Positions 15,838 through 23,693 of a stretch of 32,836 nucleotides of DNA are shown here, piece by piece. The stretch comes from a bacterium (GTDB lineage Bacteria; UBP14; UBA6098; JAFGQG01). The stretch covers positions 1-32,836 of the forward strand of contig JAFGQG010000032.1 of assembly GCA_016935765.1 (NCBI GenBank). The letters are read 5' to 3'. The position numbers were made by a program, and so were the translations under genes. The notes under the pieces were generated by a model. The model did no database searches. It was not told the DNA's origin and saw nothing but the letters and a program-made list of their open reading frames with translations. The stretch's first letter is position 1. Each line of letters starts with the position of its first letter.

Positions 15838-17214
15838 TTAAATATTCAGGATTTTACCCTGAATATCAGAAGGTATTTCATACCCGAATAAATCAAGTAT
15901 TGTTGGTCCAACATCCAAAATATTAATGCTTTTTTCGTCCGCGTGAACCCCAAATTTACTATTTGACATAACAAATATTCCGTGTTGGGCATGGTTTGCG
16001 TCATCAGGTCCAGTGTCGTTTTCATGCAGCCAGAAGGTATTGTGCCCGATCGTACCCGCAGAACGCCAATAAAGGTCACCAAATATTACAATTAAATCTG
16101 GCGGTATCTTATTTACTCTTCGGTAGGTTTCCTCTGGTTTATATACAGTGGTTCCAATATCATTGCCTTTATCATCGGGAAGTTTTTCTATCCGTATTTT
16201 CAATTCGTTCCTTACTTTTTCATAATCGGAGGGTTCTACGATACCTTCAGGTTCCCTGTTTTTAACGTTCAGAAAGATTCTACTGTAATAACCTCCAGAA
16301 CCCCAGGCTTTCGTTTTTGAGAAATCGATCATATCCATTGTTAGTCGAGTAACATTACCTGGTTTTGTTTTGAGAGTAAGATATCCGTTTTTAATTAACC
16401 ATTCGTTGATACATATAGCTCCGTTCATCCTTTTAGCACCATGATCAGAAGCGACTATAACTACTGTATCATCATCCAATAATTCAAGTAATTCGCCTAT
16501 TTTGGCATCGATGAATTTATAGTACTCTAATCCAGCCTGCTCGTACCTATTACCGGGTACAAATTTGTTATGCTCAGGATCGATATATTTCCAAAAGGCA
16601 TGATGAAATCTATCGATACCCATATCAACGAACATAAAGAAATCCCAGGGTTTTGTTTTAATAAAATATTTGGCGATATTGAAGCGTTGTTCGCTCATTT
16701 CATATAATCGCCGTAGTAATCCATCCTTATCTTCAGTGCGGAAGCCAGACACATCGAATATATAATTCCCAAAGCGCTCCTCGATCTCCATTTTCAAATC
16801 ATCCGGATAGGTATATTGAGAATCAGTTGATGGGGTTAAAAAACATGATATCATCCATCCGTTCATTTTTTTAGGTGGATAAGAAGGTGGAAAACCCATC
16901 ACGAAAGACTTTTTACCTATCTCAGAAAGGTAATCCCAAACAGCTTTGTCCTTAACAAATTTAGCGTTTACTATAGATAATTCACTATAGTCATACTTTT
17001 TTCTGTTTCTAAAACCATAAAAACCAAGCGTTCCCGGATCTTTACCTGTAAACATACACGCCCACGCGGGAGTAGTGATAGGTGGGATAGTGCTTTTAAG
17101 TTTAGCATACACTCCATTATTCATCAAACTGCTGATGTTTTTTAATTCATCGCGCCATTTATCAAATACGAGTTGTGGAGTAGCGCAATCAAGACCAATA
17201 AACAAGACTTTCAT
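15838..17214 (-). CDS. AlkP-superfamily phosphohydrolase/phosphomutase-like enzyme (COG3379 type), first gene of sulfate cluster
   Basis: 458 residues, start ATG 17214 with AGGAAGG upstream; no signal peptide. Motifs: FIGLDCATP with metal ligand D9; PPITTPAWACMFTGKDPG with the Thr nucleophile at 47 or 48; DMGIDRFHHAFWKY with Asp/His ligands; VASDHGAKRMNG with the Asp-His pair; NHAQHGIFVMS with the late His ligand. It is a divergent paralogue of the enzyme at 11664-13016 (same motif order, TT versus SS at the nucleophile). About 108 bp with its own promoter separates it from the next gene. Such enzymes hydrolyse or transfer phosphate or sulfate groups; the substrate is not known, and a link to sulfate metabolism rests on context. 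Confidence 0.85.
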   Translation of the reverse strand: MKVLFIGLDCATPQLVFDKWRDELKNISSLMNNGVYAKLKSTIPPITTPAWACMFTGKDPGTLGFYGFRNRKKYDYSELSIVNAKFVKDKAVWDYLSEIGKKSFVMGFPPSYPPKKMNGWMISCFLTPSTDSQYTYPDDLKMEIEERFGNYIFDVSGFRTEDKDGLLRRLYEMSEQRFNIAKYFIKTKPWDFFMFVDMGIDRFHHAFWKYIDPEHNKFVPGNRYEQAGLEYYKFIDAKIGELLELLDDDTVVIVASDHGAKRMNGAICINEWLIKNGYLTLKTKPGNVTRLTMDMIDFSKTKAWGSGGYYSRIFLNVKNREPEGIVEPSDYEKVRNELKIRIEKLPDDKGNDIGTTVYKPEETYRRVNKIPPDLIVIFGDLYWRSAGTIGHNTFWLHENDTGPDDANHAQHGIFVMSNSKFGVHADEKSINILDVGPTILDLFGYEIPSDIQGKILNI

Positions 17215-17268
17215 ATTCCTTCCTATTGTACAATATTTATCGATTCTCCGTTATATCTATTGAAGAAC

Positions 17269-17286
17269 AAACTATCGTTTAAGTGA
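17269..17286. promoter_or_regulatory. Candidate operator near the first promoter of the sulfate cluster
   Basis: AAACT-N8-AGTGA. The two half-sites each match four of five bases of the site at 15746-15763 with the same 8-bp spacing. It lies about 12-30 nt downstream of the predicted transcription start. Confidence 0.3.
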
Positions 17287-17304
17287 AAAAAAATCAAGAG
17301 AAAT

Positions 17305-17332
17305 ATAATATACAATTAAACTGCATTGTGAA
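17305..17332 (-). promoter_or_regulatory. Predicted sigma70-type promoter of the sulfate cluster's first gene
   Basis: On the minus strand TTCACA (17327-17332), 16-bp spacer, TATTAT (17305-17310); each box matches five of six consensus bases. The start near 17298 gives a leader of about 84 nt. Confidence 0.45.
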
Positions 17333-17369
17333 AAAAGAATTTAGTAAGGAGAATATACAGGAGATTTTA

Positions 17370-20300
17370 TCACTTCAAAAGCAATATCTTGTTAAGGCTC
17401 GTGTTATATTGAGTTTTAAACTTTATAAAATAAATACCAGAACCTAAATCATCACTGTTATGTTTTGTAGTGTATGTTCCTGAAGGTTTTATCCCATGTT
17501 CGATAGTTTCCACATGGTCACCGAGAATATTATACAGCGAAATATCATATTCCCCGTCGGTCGGCATGTTGTATTTTATAGTCAGAGTCGAATTAAAAGG
17601 ATTTGGATACGCATAGATACTCAACTGCTTTGGTACAGTTGGGTTTGATTCATCAATATCGGTATAGCCGGTATAATATTTATAAAATCTTGTAATAGTA
17701 TAAGCGTCTTCAGCGGTAGTATTTTCTGTACCATCAACTTCCGGATGGTATGGCAGGACATCCTGAGTGGGGTAGAAGATGGTGTCTTCAGGGTCATCAT
17801 CTCCTCTTTCGATGTAATATGAGAATAGGGAGACATAAATGGTATCCGAATAGGAAAATGTACTCTTCGGCACCTTCACTTCGCAAATCGCGTTATCTAC
17901 GTTAAAGCATGCGTCTCCTCCCAGGTCTGCCAAAGACCGTGAGTTAGCGAATTCAGTTTCATCCCAGAAATAGAAATTATCTTCCCACCAGCAGTAATGA
18001 GCGTCATACGGATGGTATTTCAGAAAGAGAATTGACCAGACAGGATGTTCCTCTGAGAATGTCAGGTATAAGTCGTCCGGGATGGTTGTTTCACCTTCGG
18101 TACCGGTATATCCCCAATATGTGTAGCCGAACGAAATCCCATAACCGCGTTGTTGTGAATTTGAATGGTTGAGGTTAAACGCGATATACCAGTTATTGTC
18201 ATCATCACCTATCCAAATCGAATCGAGTTTATATCTTTCAGGGTCGTAATCTCCTGTTTTACCACCCTGGATATAGGGGAGAATTGTATCCCAATCTGAG
18301 AATGAACCGTTTATGAGAATCGCGTCGTTGGTCCATAAGAATTGTGCACGGTCTTCCTTTCCGGTTTCATTCTCAATTATGTACAGGTATTGAGAGCCGA
18401 CATCAAGGTCCCGATGTGAGACATTGTGAGTGAGAAATGAATATTCATGGTTCGACAAGAGGTCATCCGAGGATAAATCGTATAGTCTTCCCTGGAAGTC
18501 TGAATGGCAGTCGTCAATATTGAACGTTACTTCATCATGCCCGTTTATAATAGCGTAACCGCTTCGGTTCCCGAAATCCACTTCGGAAAGGCTCAAGTCA
18601 GGAATGGTATCCAGGTTCGTATGTCCGGGAATGTCCGGGAAAACCATCGCGGGGTCTCCAAACAAGCTGGTTTCCCAATAGAAAACCGTATCGTAAATGC
18701 TTCTGAAAGGTATATAGTCAAGATACTCTTCCCAGCTAGCGTTCCAAATATCACCCACATTATAAATACCTTTATTGTATTGTTTGGCGAACAAAACACC
18801 TTGCAGGAAAGCCATAGATGGATAACCCCAATATATTTCTCCCCAGGAAAAATAAGCTCGGGTGCCTCCGAACGAAACCCTCGTAGCTCCAACTGCCGCT
18901 ATACCGCCTTCGTCCTCAAGCACAACTGCTTCACAAAGACTCATATCATAATGAATTTCAGTTGGCAGGATCTCCTCATCGAAAGTACCATTTAAGCAGT
19001 TCATGAAAAGATACACTGGCAATTTCTGTTTGTGACCTGACATAAGCAAATTGGTAACCGTGAAGCTTGGCCAACTGTCAAAGGCGAAAGAATCACCTCC
19101 ACCATGACCTACTAGCATCAAAAATCCGTATTCCCTTGTTGCTAACCTGTTCATGAGTGTTGTCAGATCATAATTTTCCTTTGTGGCATACAATTTTTCA
19201 ACGGTGAAGTTATCCAGCCAATCTTCGTTCACTGCGTATCCAATAGTCAATTCACCGTCATGTTTGTTGGTTGAAAAAGTGTCACCGCCAAGACCGAGTG
19301 CGTTCAAAAACCAGGTTGATGACGCGTTTGAATTGAACCTGCGGACTTTGTTCAAATATCTGCCGGCTTCAAGACGGTCCCCAACTGGTATTCTGCCGAC
19401 TGCATAATCCCTTATCATGTCGAAGTCGGGCGAAGCGTAGAAGAAATCCATCGGGTGCCACTTCCAATACTCAACAGATGTGTAGTAAGCGTCAAGATAA
19501 AAATAGAAAGATGGCGGTATTATGTCAGAATCCCCAAAGAGCGTAATCGATTTAGCCTCTGAGTAAAAAGTACGGGCATCGAGTAGAAAAGTGACTATCC
19601 TTGCCGCTAACAGGCTATCATAGTTGAATTCATAGTCGGGAAAAGTATCAAGTAAACCGGGAATTTCCGGATAGGGAACAGGATAATAGTGCTCGTCTAT
19701 ATACTCTGTGGTTATTACTACAGTATGAACACCGTATGATTCATGTATAGCAGCAAGCTCTTCAGCATAGTATAAAAGCTCTTCGGAGGTTATCAGAATA
19801 TTTTGAATAGTCGGGTCGTCTGTTGTTGCTGATTTAGCATTACTTATAACATCGTACGAAAGCCTGATTTCGCCTTCAGTGATAAGATAAATTTCACCTG
19901 TCATAGGATTGTAAATGGATGGTTTCAGATATACTCTCGCTATCGTATTCATATTTGAATGCCCGTATTGAACTTCCAAAGGGCATCTGGGGTAGAACGC
20001 GTTGACATTATAAACAGCTGGATCGGGGACAGGTTCATAATCATAGCCCTGTAGTATTGGTCTTGGATTCCGAGCAGGTATTATGTTAGCAGTAGAGCTA
20101 ACTTTGACTGTTTGTACGCCAATTAATTCTGCAGACCTGATAACTGAGTTTTTTGGAAGTACGAACCTGTAGGCGATAGTGATAAGTTCAGGAACCCCAT
20201 CCTTGCCGGAAGTGTTATAGCCATCCAGTACAACCGCATCATAATTTTCGTAAACATTATCCAGGATTTTGAAATCTTCTTTATTTACCGTTATTTGCAT

Positions 20301-20450
20301 CGATGACATCCTTGCTCCGATCTGGTTGCCCGTTTGCAGAGATACACCCTTTAAAACCGAGGCAGGCTGCGGAGCCCCAAAATCCAAAGCATATACTTGA
20401 ATCACAAGTATAGTGCATACGATGATAATTATATTAAAGCTTTTGTTCAT
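17370..20450 (-). CDS. Secreted C25-family (gingipain/PorU-like) cysteine protease with T9SS sorting domain
   Basis: 1026 residues. The ATG at 20450 has a GGAGG site and a signal peptide (FNIIIIVCTILVIQVYA). Residues about 25-210 form a propeptide-like region ending in DDPTIQNILITSEEL, the usual entry to the C25 domain. The catalytic His is in LVGHGGGDS (H449) and the Cys in LFMNCLNGTFDEE (C485). The asymmetric spacing and GHG/NC motifs are those of peptidase family C25. After the protease domain comes an Ig-like stretch, then about residues 735-900 an ILINGSFSDWD...IWIGDDDNNWYIAFNL module resembling a CBM9/DOMON-type sandwich. The end reads AYPNPFNSTLTIKYNMP...SGIYFIKF...KILLLK. It could be a secreted protease or a PorU-type sortase that processes the other cargo; PorU also belongs to C25. 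Confidence 0.88.
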   Translation of the reverse strand: MNKSFNIIIIVCTILVIQVYALDFGAPQPASVLKGVSLQTGNQIGARMSSMQITVNKEDFKILDNVYENYDAVVLDGYNTSGKDGVPELITIAYRFVLPKNSVIRSAELIGVQTVKVSSTANIIPARNPRPILQGYDYEPVPDPAVYNVNAFYPRCPLEVQYGHSNMNTIARVYLKPSIYNPMTGEIYLITEGEIRLSYDVISNAKSATTDDPTIQNILITSEELLYYAEELAAIHESYGVHTVVITTEYIDEHYYPVPYPEIPGLLDTFPDYEFNYDSLLAARIVTFLLDARTFYSEAKSITLFGDSDIIPPSFYFYLDAYYTSVEYWKWHPMDFFYASPDFDMIRDYAVGRIPVGDRLEAGRYLNKVRRFNSNASSTWFLNALGLGGDTFSTNKHDGELTIGYAVNEDWLDNFTVEKLYATKENYDLTTLMNRLATREYGFLMLVGHGGGDSFAFDSWPSFTVTNLLMSGHKQKLPVYLFMNCLNGTFDEEILPTEIHYDMSLCEAVVLEDEGGIAAVGATRVSFGGTRAYFSWGEIYWGYPSMAFLQGVLFAKQYNKGIYNVGDIWNASWEEYLDYIPFRSIYDTVFYWETSLFGDPAMVFPDIPGHTNLDTIPDLSLSEVDFGNRSGYAIINGHDEVTFNIDDCHSDFQGRLYDLSSDDLLSNHEYSFLTHNVSHRDLDVGSQYLYIIENETGKEDRAQFLWTNDAILINGSFSDWDTILPYIQGGKTGDYDPERYKLDSIWIGDDDNNWYIAFNLNHSNSQQRGYGISFGYTYWGYTGTEGETTIPDDLYLTFSEEHPVWSILFLKYHPYDAHYCWWEDNFYFWDETEFANSRSLADLGGDACFNVDNAICEVKVPKSTFSYSDTIYVSLFSYYIERGDDDPEDTIFYPTQDVLPYHPEVDGTENTTAEDAYTITRFYKYYTGYTDIDESNPTVPKQLSIYAYPNPFNSTLTIKYNMPTDGEYDISLYNILGDHVETIEHGIKPSGTYTTKHNSDDLGSGIYFIKFKTQYNTSLNKILLLK

Positions 20451-20487
20451 TGTTTCCTCCGTATTAGTTAAAATTCCATATTTAAAT

Positions 20488-20515
20488 AATATACAGGTTA
20501 TTTGAATTCAGTCAA
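20488..20515 (-). promoter_or_regulatory. Predicted sigma70-type promoter of the C25 protease gene
   Basis: On the minus strand TTGACT (20510-20515), 16-bp spacer, TATATT (20488-20493); each box matches five of six consensus bases. The start codon is about 37 nt past the -10 box. Confidence 0.5.
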
Positions 20516-20546
20516 TTTTTTTTATATTATACTTCCTGTAGATTGG

Positions 20547-21275
20547 CTACTTTTTTTGACAAACAACGTAAATCTCCAGGTTGATGAATAGTGGTAAACC
20601 AGGTAAAGGACTGCCGTAAATCCTTTCTACATTGAACCTAGTACTCAATTTCTCTATTAAAATCCTATAATCGAATCCTATATGCCTGAAAATATACGAA
20701 ATCCCTTCGGATATTTGCCCAACGGGTCTTTCTGCAAGTTGAATGCCCATTGATGCTTTTAAAATATTACTGGGCTTCACGTCGATTTCATTTGACCGTT
20801 GTGTTATTCTGAAAAGCCCTTTGATTAAAGCCGCAATATAGATTTCATTGGGTATCTCGAACACAATCTTAGAATTCGCGGTAGCAAGTTTCCTTATGTT
20901 ATCAAGTGCATTTTTCAAGTCATTTTCCCTTAAATGTTCAAGTACACCCGCGCAGAATATATAATCGAAAGTTCCTACATCATCAATAGTGATAGCGTCA
21001 ATGACTTTGACATTATTGTATTTTTTAAGATTATCAATAGCTTGCTGTCTCATATCCGGGGAGGGATCGTATGAGAAAATCCTCGCATTCGGGAGAATGT
21101 TTGAGATCATTTTGCATAATTCCCCATCTCCTGATCCATAATCCAGAATCTTACCAGCATATCCCTTATGTATCTGTTTGATTATCAGTAATATGTGCCT
21201 GAATCTTACTCTATGCAAATATCTTTTTATGGGATTAGGATTGTTTACAGTAATGTCAGAATACTTGCTTTTCAT
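20547..21275 (-). CDS. Class I SAM-dependent methyltransferase
   Basis: 242 residues from the ATG at 21275. A TTG at 21305 would add ten residues, but the predicted promoter starts transcription near 21302, so the ATG is preferred although its ribosome site is weak. Rossmann-type motifs: ILDYGSGDGELCKMI (motif I, SAM binding), ARIFSYDPSPDMRQQA (acidic residue contacting SAM), VIDAITIDDV, FDYIFCAGVLEHL (motif IV region) and SKIVFEIPNE. The C-terminal part (SNEIDVKPSNI, FRHIGFDYRILIEKLSTRFNVERIYGSPLPGLP) resembles methyltransferases of lipid or sugar pathways, but the substrate is not identified. It is divergent from the zinc-ribbon gene and not obviously linked to either neighbour. Confidence 0.8.
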   Translation of the reverse strand: MKSKYSDITVNNPNPIKRYLHRVRFRHILLIIKQIHKGYAGKILDYGSGDGELCKMISNILPNARIFSYDPSPDMRQQAIDNLKKYNNVKVIDAITIDDVGTFDYIFCAGVLEHLRENDLKNALDNIRKLATANSKIVFEIPNEIYIAALIKGLFRITQRSNEIDVKPSNILKASMGIQLAERPVGQISEGISYIFRHIGFDYRILIEKLSTRFNVERIYGSPLPGLPLFINLEIYVVCQKK

Positions 21276-21308
21276 AAATAGACCAAATTCAATTTTAATA
21301 GTCAAATC

Positions 21309-21337
21309 ATTTTAACACCATCAGTTAATAAATACAA
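21309..21337 (-). promoter_or_regulatory. Predicted promoter of the methyltransferase gene
   Basis: On the minus strand TTGTAT (21332-21337), 17-bp spacer, TAAAAT (21309-21314). The -35 box is weak (four of six) and the -10 box matches five of six. Confidence 0.35.
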
Positions 21338-21434
21338 GAAAAATAATGATATAGCATTTTTCTTGAACCAATTTTAATAAAGATATCATATTTTTTATTT
21401 ATAGCTTTCTGAAAGTGCATTTTTTTATTTTGTG

Positions 21435-21462
21435 TTGACATTTGAAAATTGAAGTTTAATAT
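21435..21462 (+). promoter_or_regulatory. Predicted promoter of the zinc-ribbon/YbbR/TsaD genes
   Basis: TTGACA (21435-21440, perfect), 16-bp spacer, TAATAT (21457-21462, weaker). The zinc-ribbon start codon lies 57 nt past the -10 box. Confidence 0.45.
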
Positions 21463-21519
21463 TACTTGAAAATTGAATGGGAATGTGATGAAGAATAACA
21501 AACTGGAGGAGGGGAAATA

Positions 21520-21711
21520 ATGGATATTACGTTACCCAAATGTCTGAAATGCAATCAAGGAGTTTTAATTCCTTTATCTGACTATGGAAAAGATGGAGCT
21601 CCAATCCGATTTAAAGCATGGGTTTGTTCTAATCCTGATTGCGGTTTTTCCATCAGGATTGATAATGGAGAAGTCAGTTATGGCAAAAACGTGACCTTTT
21701 CTAATAAATAA
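21520..21711 (+). CDS. Small zinc-ribbon protein
   Basis: 63 residues. The ATG at 21520 has a very strong ribosome site (GGAGGAGGGG). C8, C11, C36 and C41 (CLKC and CSNPDC) form a treble-clef or rubredoxin-like zinc ribbon, and the rest (LIPLSDYGKDGAPIRFKAWVC, GFSIRIDNGEVSYG) is beta-rich. The pattern resembles zinc-ribbon modules of topoisomerase I tails and small RNA- or DNA-binding proteins, but the protein is not a recognised named family. It has its own promoter and is followed after 46 bp by the YbbR gene. The strong promoter and ribosome site suggest abundant expression; function unknown. Confidence 0.75.
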   Translation: MDITLPKCLKCNQGVLIPLSDYGKDGAPIRFKAWVCSNPDCGFSIRIDNGEVSYGKNVTFSNK

Positions 21712-21757
21712 TACTCTTTCATTCATATTTTTACTTGTTTTATAGTAAACTAATAAA

Positions 21758-22678
21758 ATGCTGAAAACCATATTTTCACACTTGCCAGCGAAGATATTTT
21801 CGTTAGTTATTGCAATCGTTATCTGGTTCCACGTTATAACGGAACAGTCATTTGAGTATGAATTTGATTGTATTTTGAAAATAGTAAACATACCAACTGG
21901 ATATGTTGTTTTATCGGATATACCGAAGAGAGTAAAAATAAGGTTTGAGGGTAAGGGGAAGGAACTGATGAAGATGTATTTCAAGGAACAAGATGTTCTT
22001 ATTGATGCTGCTGGGTTCAAATATGGAAACCGCAGATATGAATTATCTTCCAGGGATGTTGATTTGCCCGAAAGCCATGTTTCAGTTAAAGAAATAATAT
22101 CGCCTAAAGCAATACCAATATTCCTGGATAGGTATATCACTGCGAACTTGCCAGTTAGGTCAAATTTATATATCACAACCTCACCCGGGAACCTGCTTGC
22201 CGGTGAACCATCCTTTGACCCGGCAGAAATAGTAGTAGAAGGACCACAAGAGATAGTCGACAAGATGGATTCGGTTACTACCGTAAGCGACTCCCTCATC
22301 AACATTAACAAATCTATGACGAAATTAATAGACCTGTCAGTCGATGATTCCCTCCTAATATACATACCTTCTAAAACCACTGTAAACATTGAAGTAGAAC
22401 AAGCTTTTGTAAAACCCATTTTTAGTCTGCCTGTTTCTTTGATTAACATTCCTAAAGGGATAAGAGCTTCGCTTTCTAAGGATATGATAGACCTGGAGTG
22501 TATTGGAAATAAAAATAATATTGAGAATCTCAATGAAAAGGATATAGAGGTTTTTATTGATTTTGACGATGTTTCCAAAATCGGTCCAGAGCGACTAAAA
22601 CCGATCATCAAGCTCCCTGAAGGTATACGATGTCAGAAAACAGATCCCGAATTCTTTACGGTCAATTTAGAAGATTGA
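21758..22678 (+). CDS. YbbR-domain protein (CdaR-like)
   Basis: 306 residues. One N-terminal membrane anchor with the family signature LPAKIFSLVIAIVIWFHVITEQ is followed by YbbR-type beta repeats, for example CILKIVNIPTGYVVLSDIPKRVKIRFEGKGKEL and EPSFDPAEIVVEGPQEIVDKMDSVTTVSDSLI. In Firmicutes the homologue CdaR controls the diadenylate cyclase CdaA. No cyclase gene lies in this window, so the role here is unassigned. The start at 21758 lacks a clear ribosome site but is the only one that keeps the membrane anchor intact. It is followed after 16 bp by tsaD, an arrangement consistent with co-transcription. Confidence 0.85.
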   Translation: MLKTIFSHLPAKIFSLVIAIVIWFHVITEQSFEYEFDCILKIVNIPTGYVVLSDIPKRVKIRFEGKGKELMKMYFKEQDVLIDAAGFKYGNRRYELSSRDVDLPESHVSVKEIISPKAIPIFLDRYITANLPVRSNLYITTSPGNLLAGEPSFDPAEIVVEGPQEIVDKMDSVTTVSDSLININKSMTKLIDLSVDDSLLIYIPSKTTVNIEVEQAFVKPIFSLPVSLINIPKGIRASLSKDMIDLECIGNKNNIENLNEKDIEVFIDFDDVSKIGPERLKPIIKLPEGIRCQKTDPEFFTVNLED

Positions 22679-22694
22679 TGCAGGTGGATTAATA

Positions 22695-23693
22695 ATGATC
22701 TGCTTAGGTATTGAAACCTCCTGTGACGAAACTTCCGTTGCTATCATAGACGAGAGAAAAATCCTTTCCAACATAATTTATTCACAGAAAATTCATCATG
22801 AGTATGGAGGTGTGGTTCCGGAACTTGCCTCACGGGAACACATAAAGAAGATCGTTCCAACATTCGACAAAGCTTTAATTGAGGCAAATACTCGATTATC
22901 AGATGTCGATTGTATTGCCGTTACAAAAGGACCAGGTCTGATGGGTTCTCTTCTGATTGGAGTATGTTTCGCGAAAGGAATAAGCTTTACCGAGAACATA
23001 CCGCTTGTTGGAGTAAACCATATCGAAGGGCATATTTTCTCTCACTTTTTCAGTGGTGAACTCACTCCACCTTTCCTTATACTTGTGGTCTCAGGGGGGC
23101 ACACCCACTTATATGAGGTGCAGGAACTTGGAATTTATAGACTACTGGGAAGGACTAGAGATGACGCGGCGGGAGAAGCTTACGATAAAGTAGCAAAAGC
23201 TTTGAATCTTGGTTATCCGGGCGGACCTGTTATTGATAAACTTGCTAAACAAGGAAATCCTGGATTTGTGGATTTCCCTAGAGCTATGCTTAAGCAGGAT
23301 AATCTCGATTTCAGCTTTTCTGGAATAAAAACCGCGGTGGTATATTATCTCGATGAATTGAAAGATGACAATGTATTCTCCAATTTAAACCATATACTGG
23401 CATCGTTTCAAGAAGCAGTTATAGATTCACTTCTTGGAAAAGTCGTAATGGGCATTGAGCAAACTGGCATCAAGAAAGTGCTTTTTTCTGGTGGGGTAGC
23501 GGCAAATTCCAGGCTTAGAGAAAAAATAAATGACTACGCCAAGGATAATGGTATTTTGGTAGTGTTTCCTCCTAAAGAACTTTGTACTGATAATGCAGCG
23601 ATGACAGCCGCAGCAGGGCTCTTCAGGTTTAAAAGGGGGGAGATAGCCTCGCCATTCGTTACCGCGGATCCAAGGTTAAAACTCGATTTCTAA
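22695..23693 (+). CDS. tsaD: tRNA N6-adenosine threonylcarbamoyltransferase
   Basis: 332 residues, the usual length. It transfers the threonylcarbamoyl group onto A37 of tRNAs that read ANN codons, working with TsaB and TsaE in bacteria. Hallmarks: GIETSCDETSVAI at the N-terminus (ASKHA nucleotide fold), the metal-binding pair in VNHIEGH (H109, H113), VVSGGHTHLY, DDAAGEAYDKVAKALNLGYPGGP, FSGIKTAV, FSGGVAANSRLR and CTDNAAMTAAAG. Start ATG with AGGTGG upstream. The stop overlaps by 18 bp the 3' end of the convergent PorV-like gene. Confidence 0.97.
   Translation: MICLGIETSCDETSVAIIDERKILSNIIYSQKIHHEYGGVVPELASREHIKKIVPTFDKALIEANTRLSDVDCIAVTKGPGLMGSLLIGVCFAKGISFTENIPLVGVNHIEGHIFSHFFSGELTPPFLILVVSGGHTHLYEVQELGIYRLLGRTRDDAAGEAYDKVAKALNLGYPGGPVIDKLAKQGNPGFVDFPRAMLKQDNLDFSFSGIKTAVVYYLDELKDDNVFSNLNHILASFQEAVIDSLLGKVVMGIEQTGIKKVLFSGGVAANSRLREKINDYAKDNGILVVFPPKELCTDNAAMTAAAGLFRFKRGEIASPFVTADPRLKLDF

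Noticed and set aside
21574..22611. 345-codon minus-strand open frame opposite the ybbR gene
   Set aside because: The plus-strand frame has the YbbR anchor and domain pattern; the minus product is low-complexity with no family motif or ribosome site.
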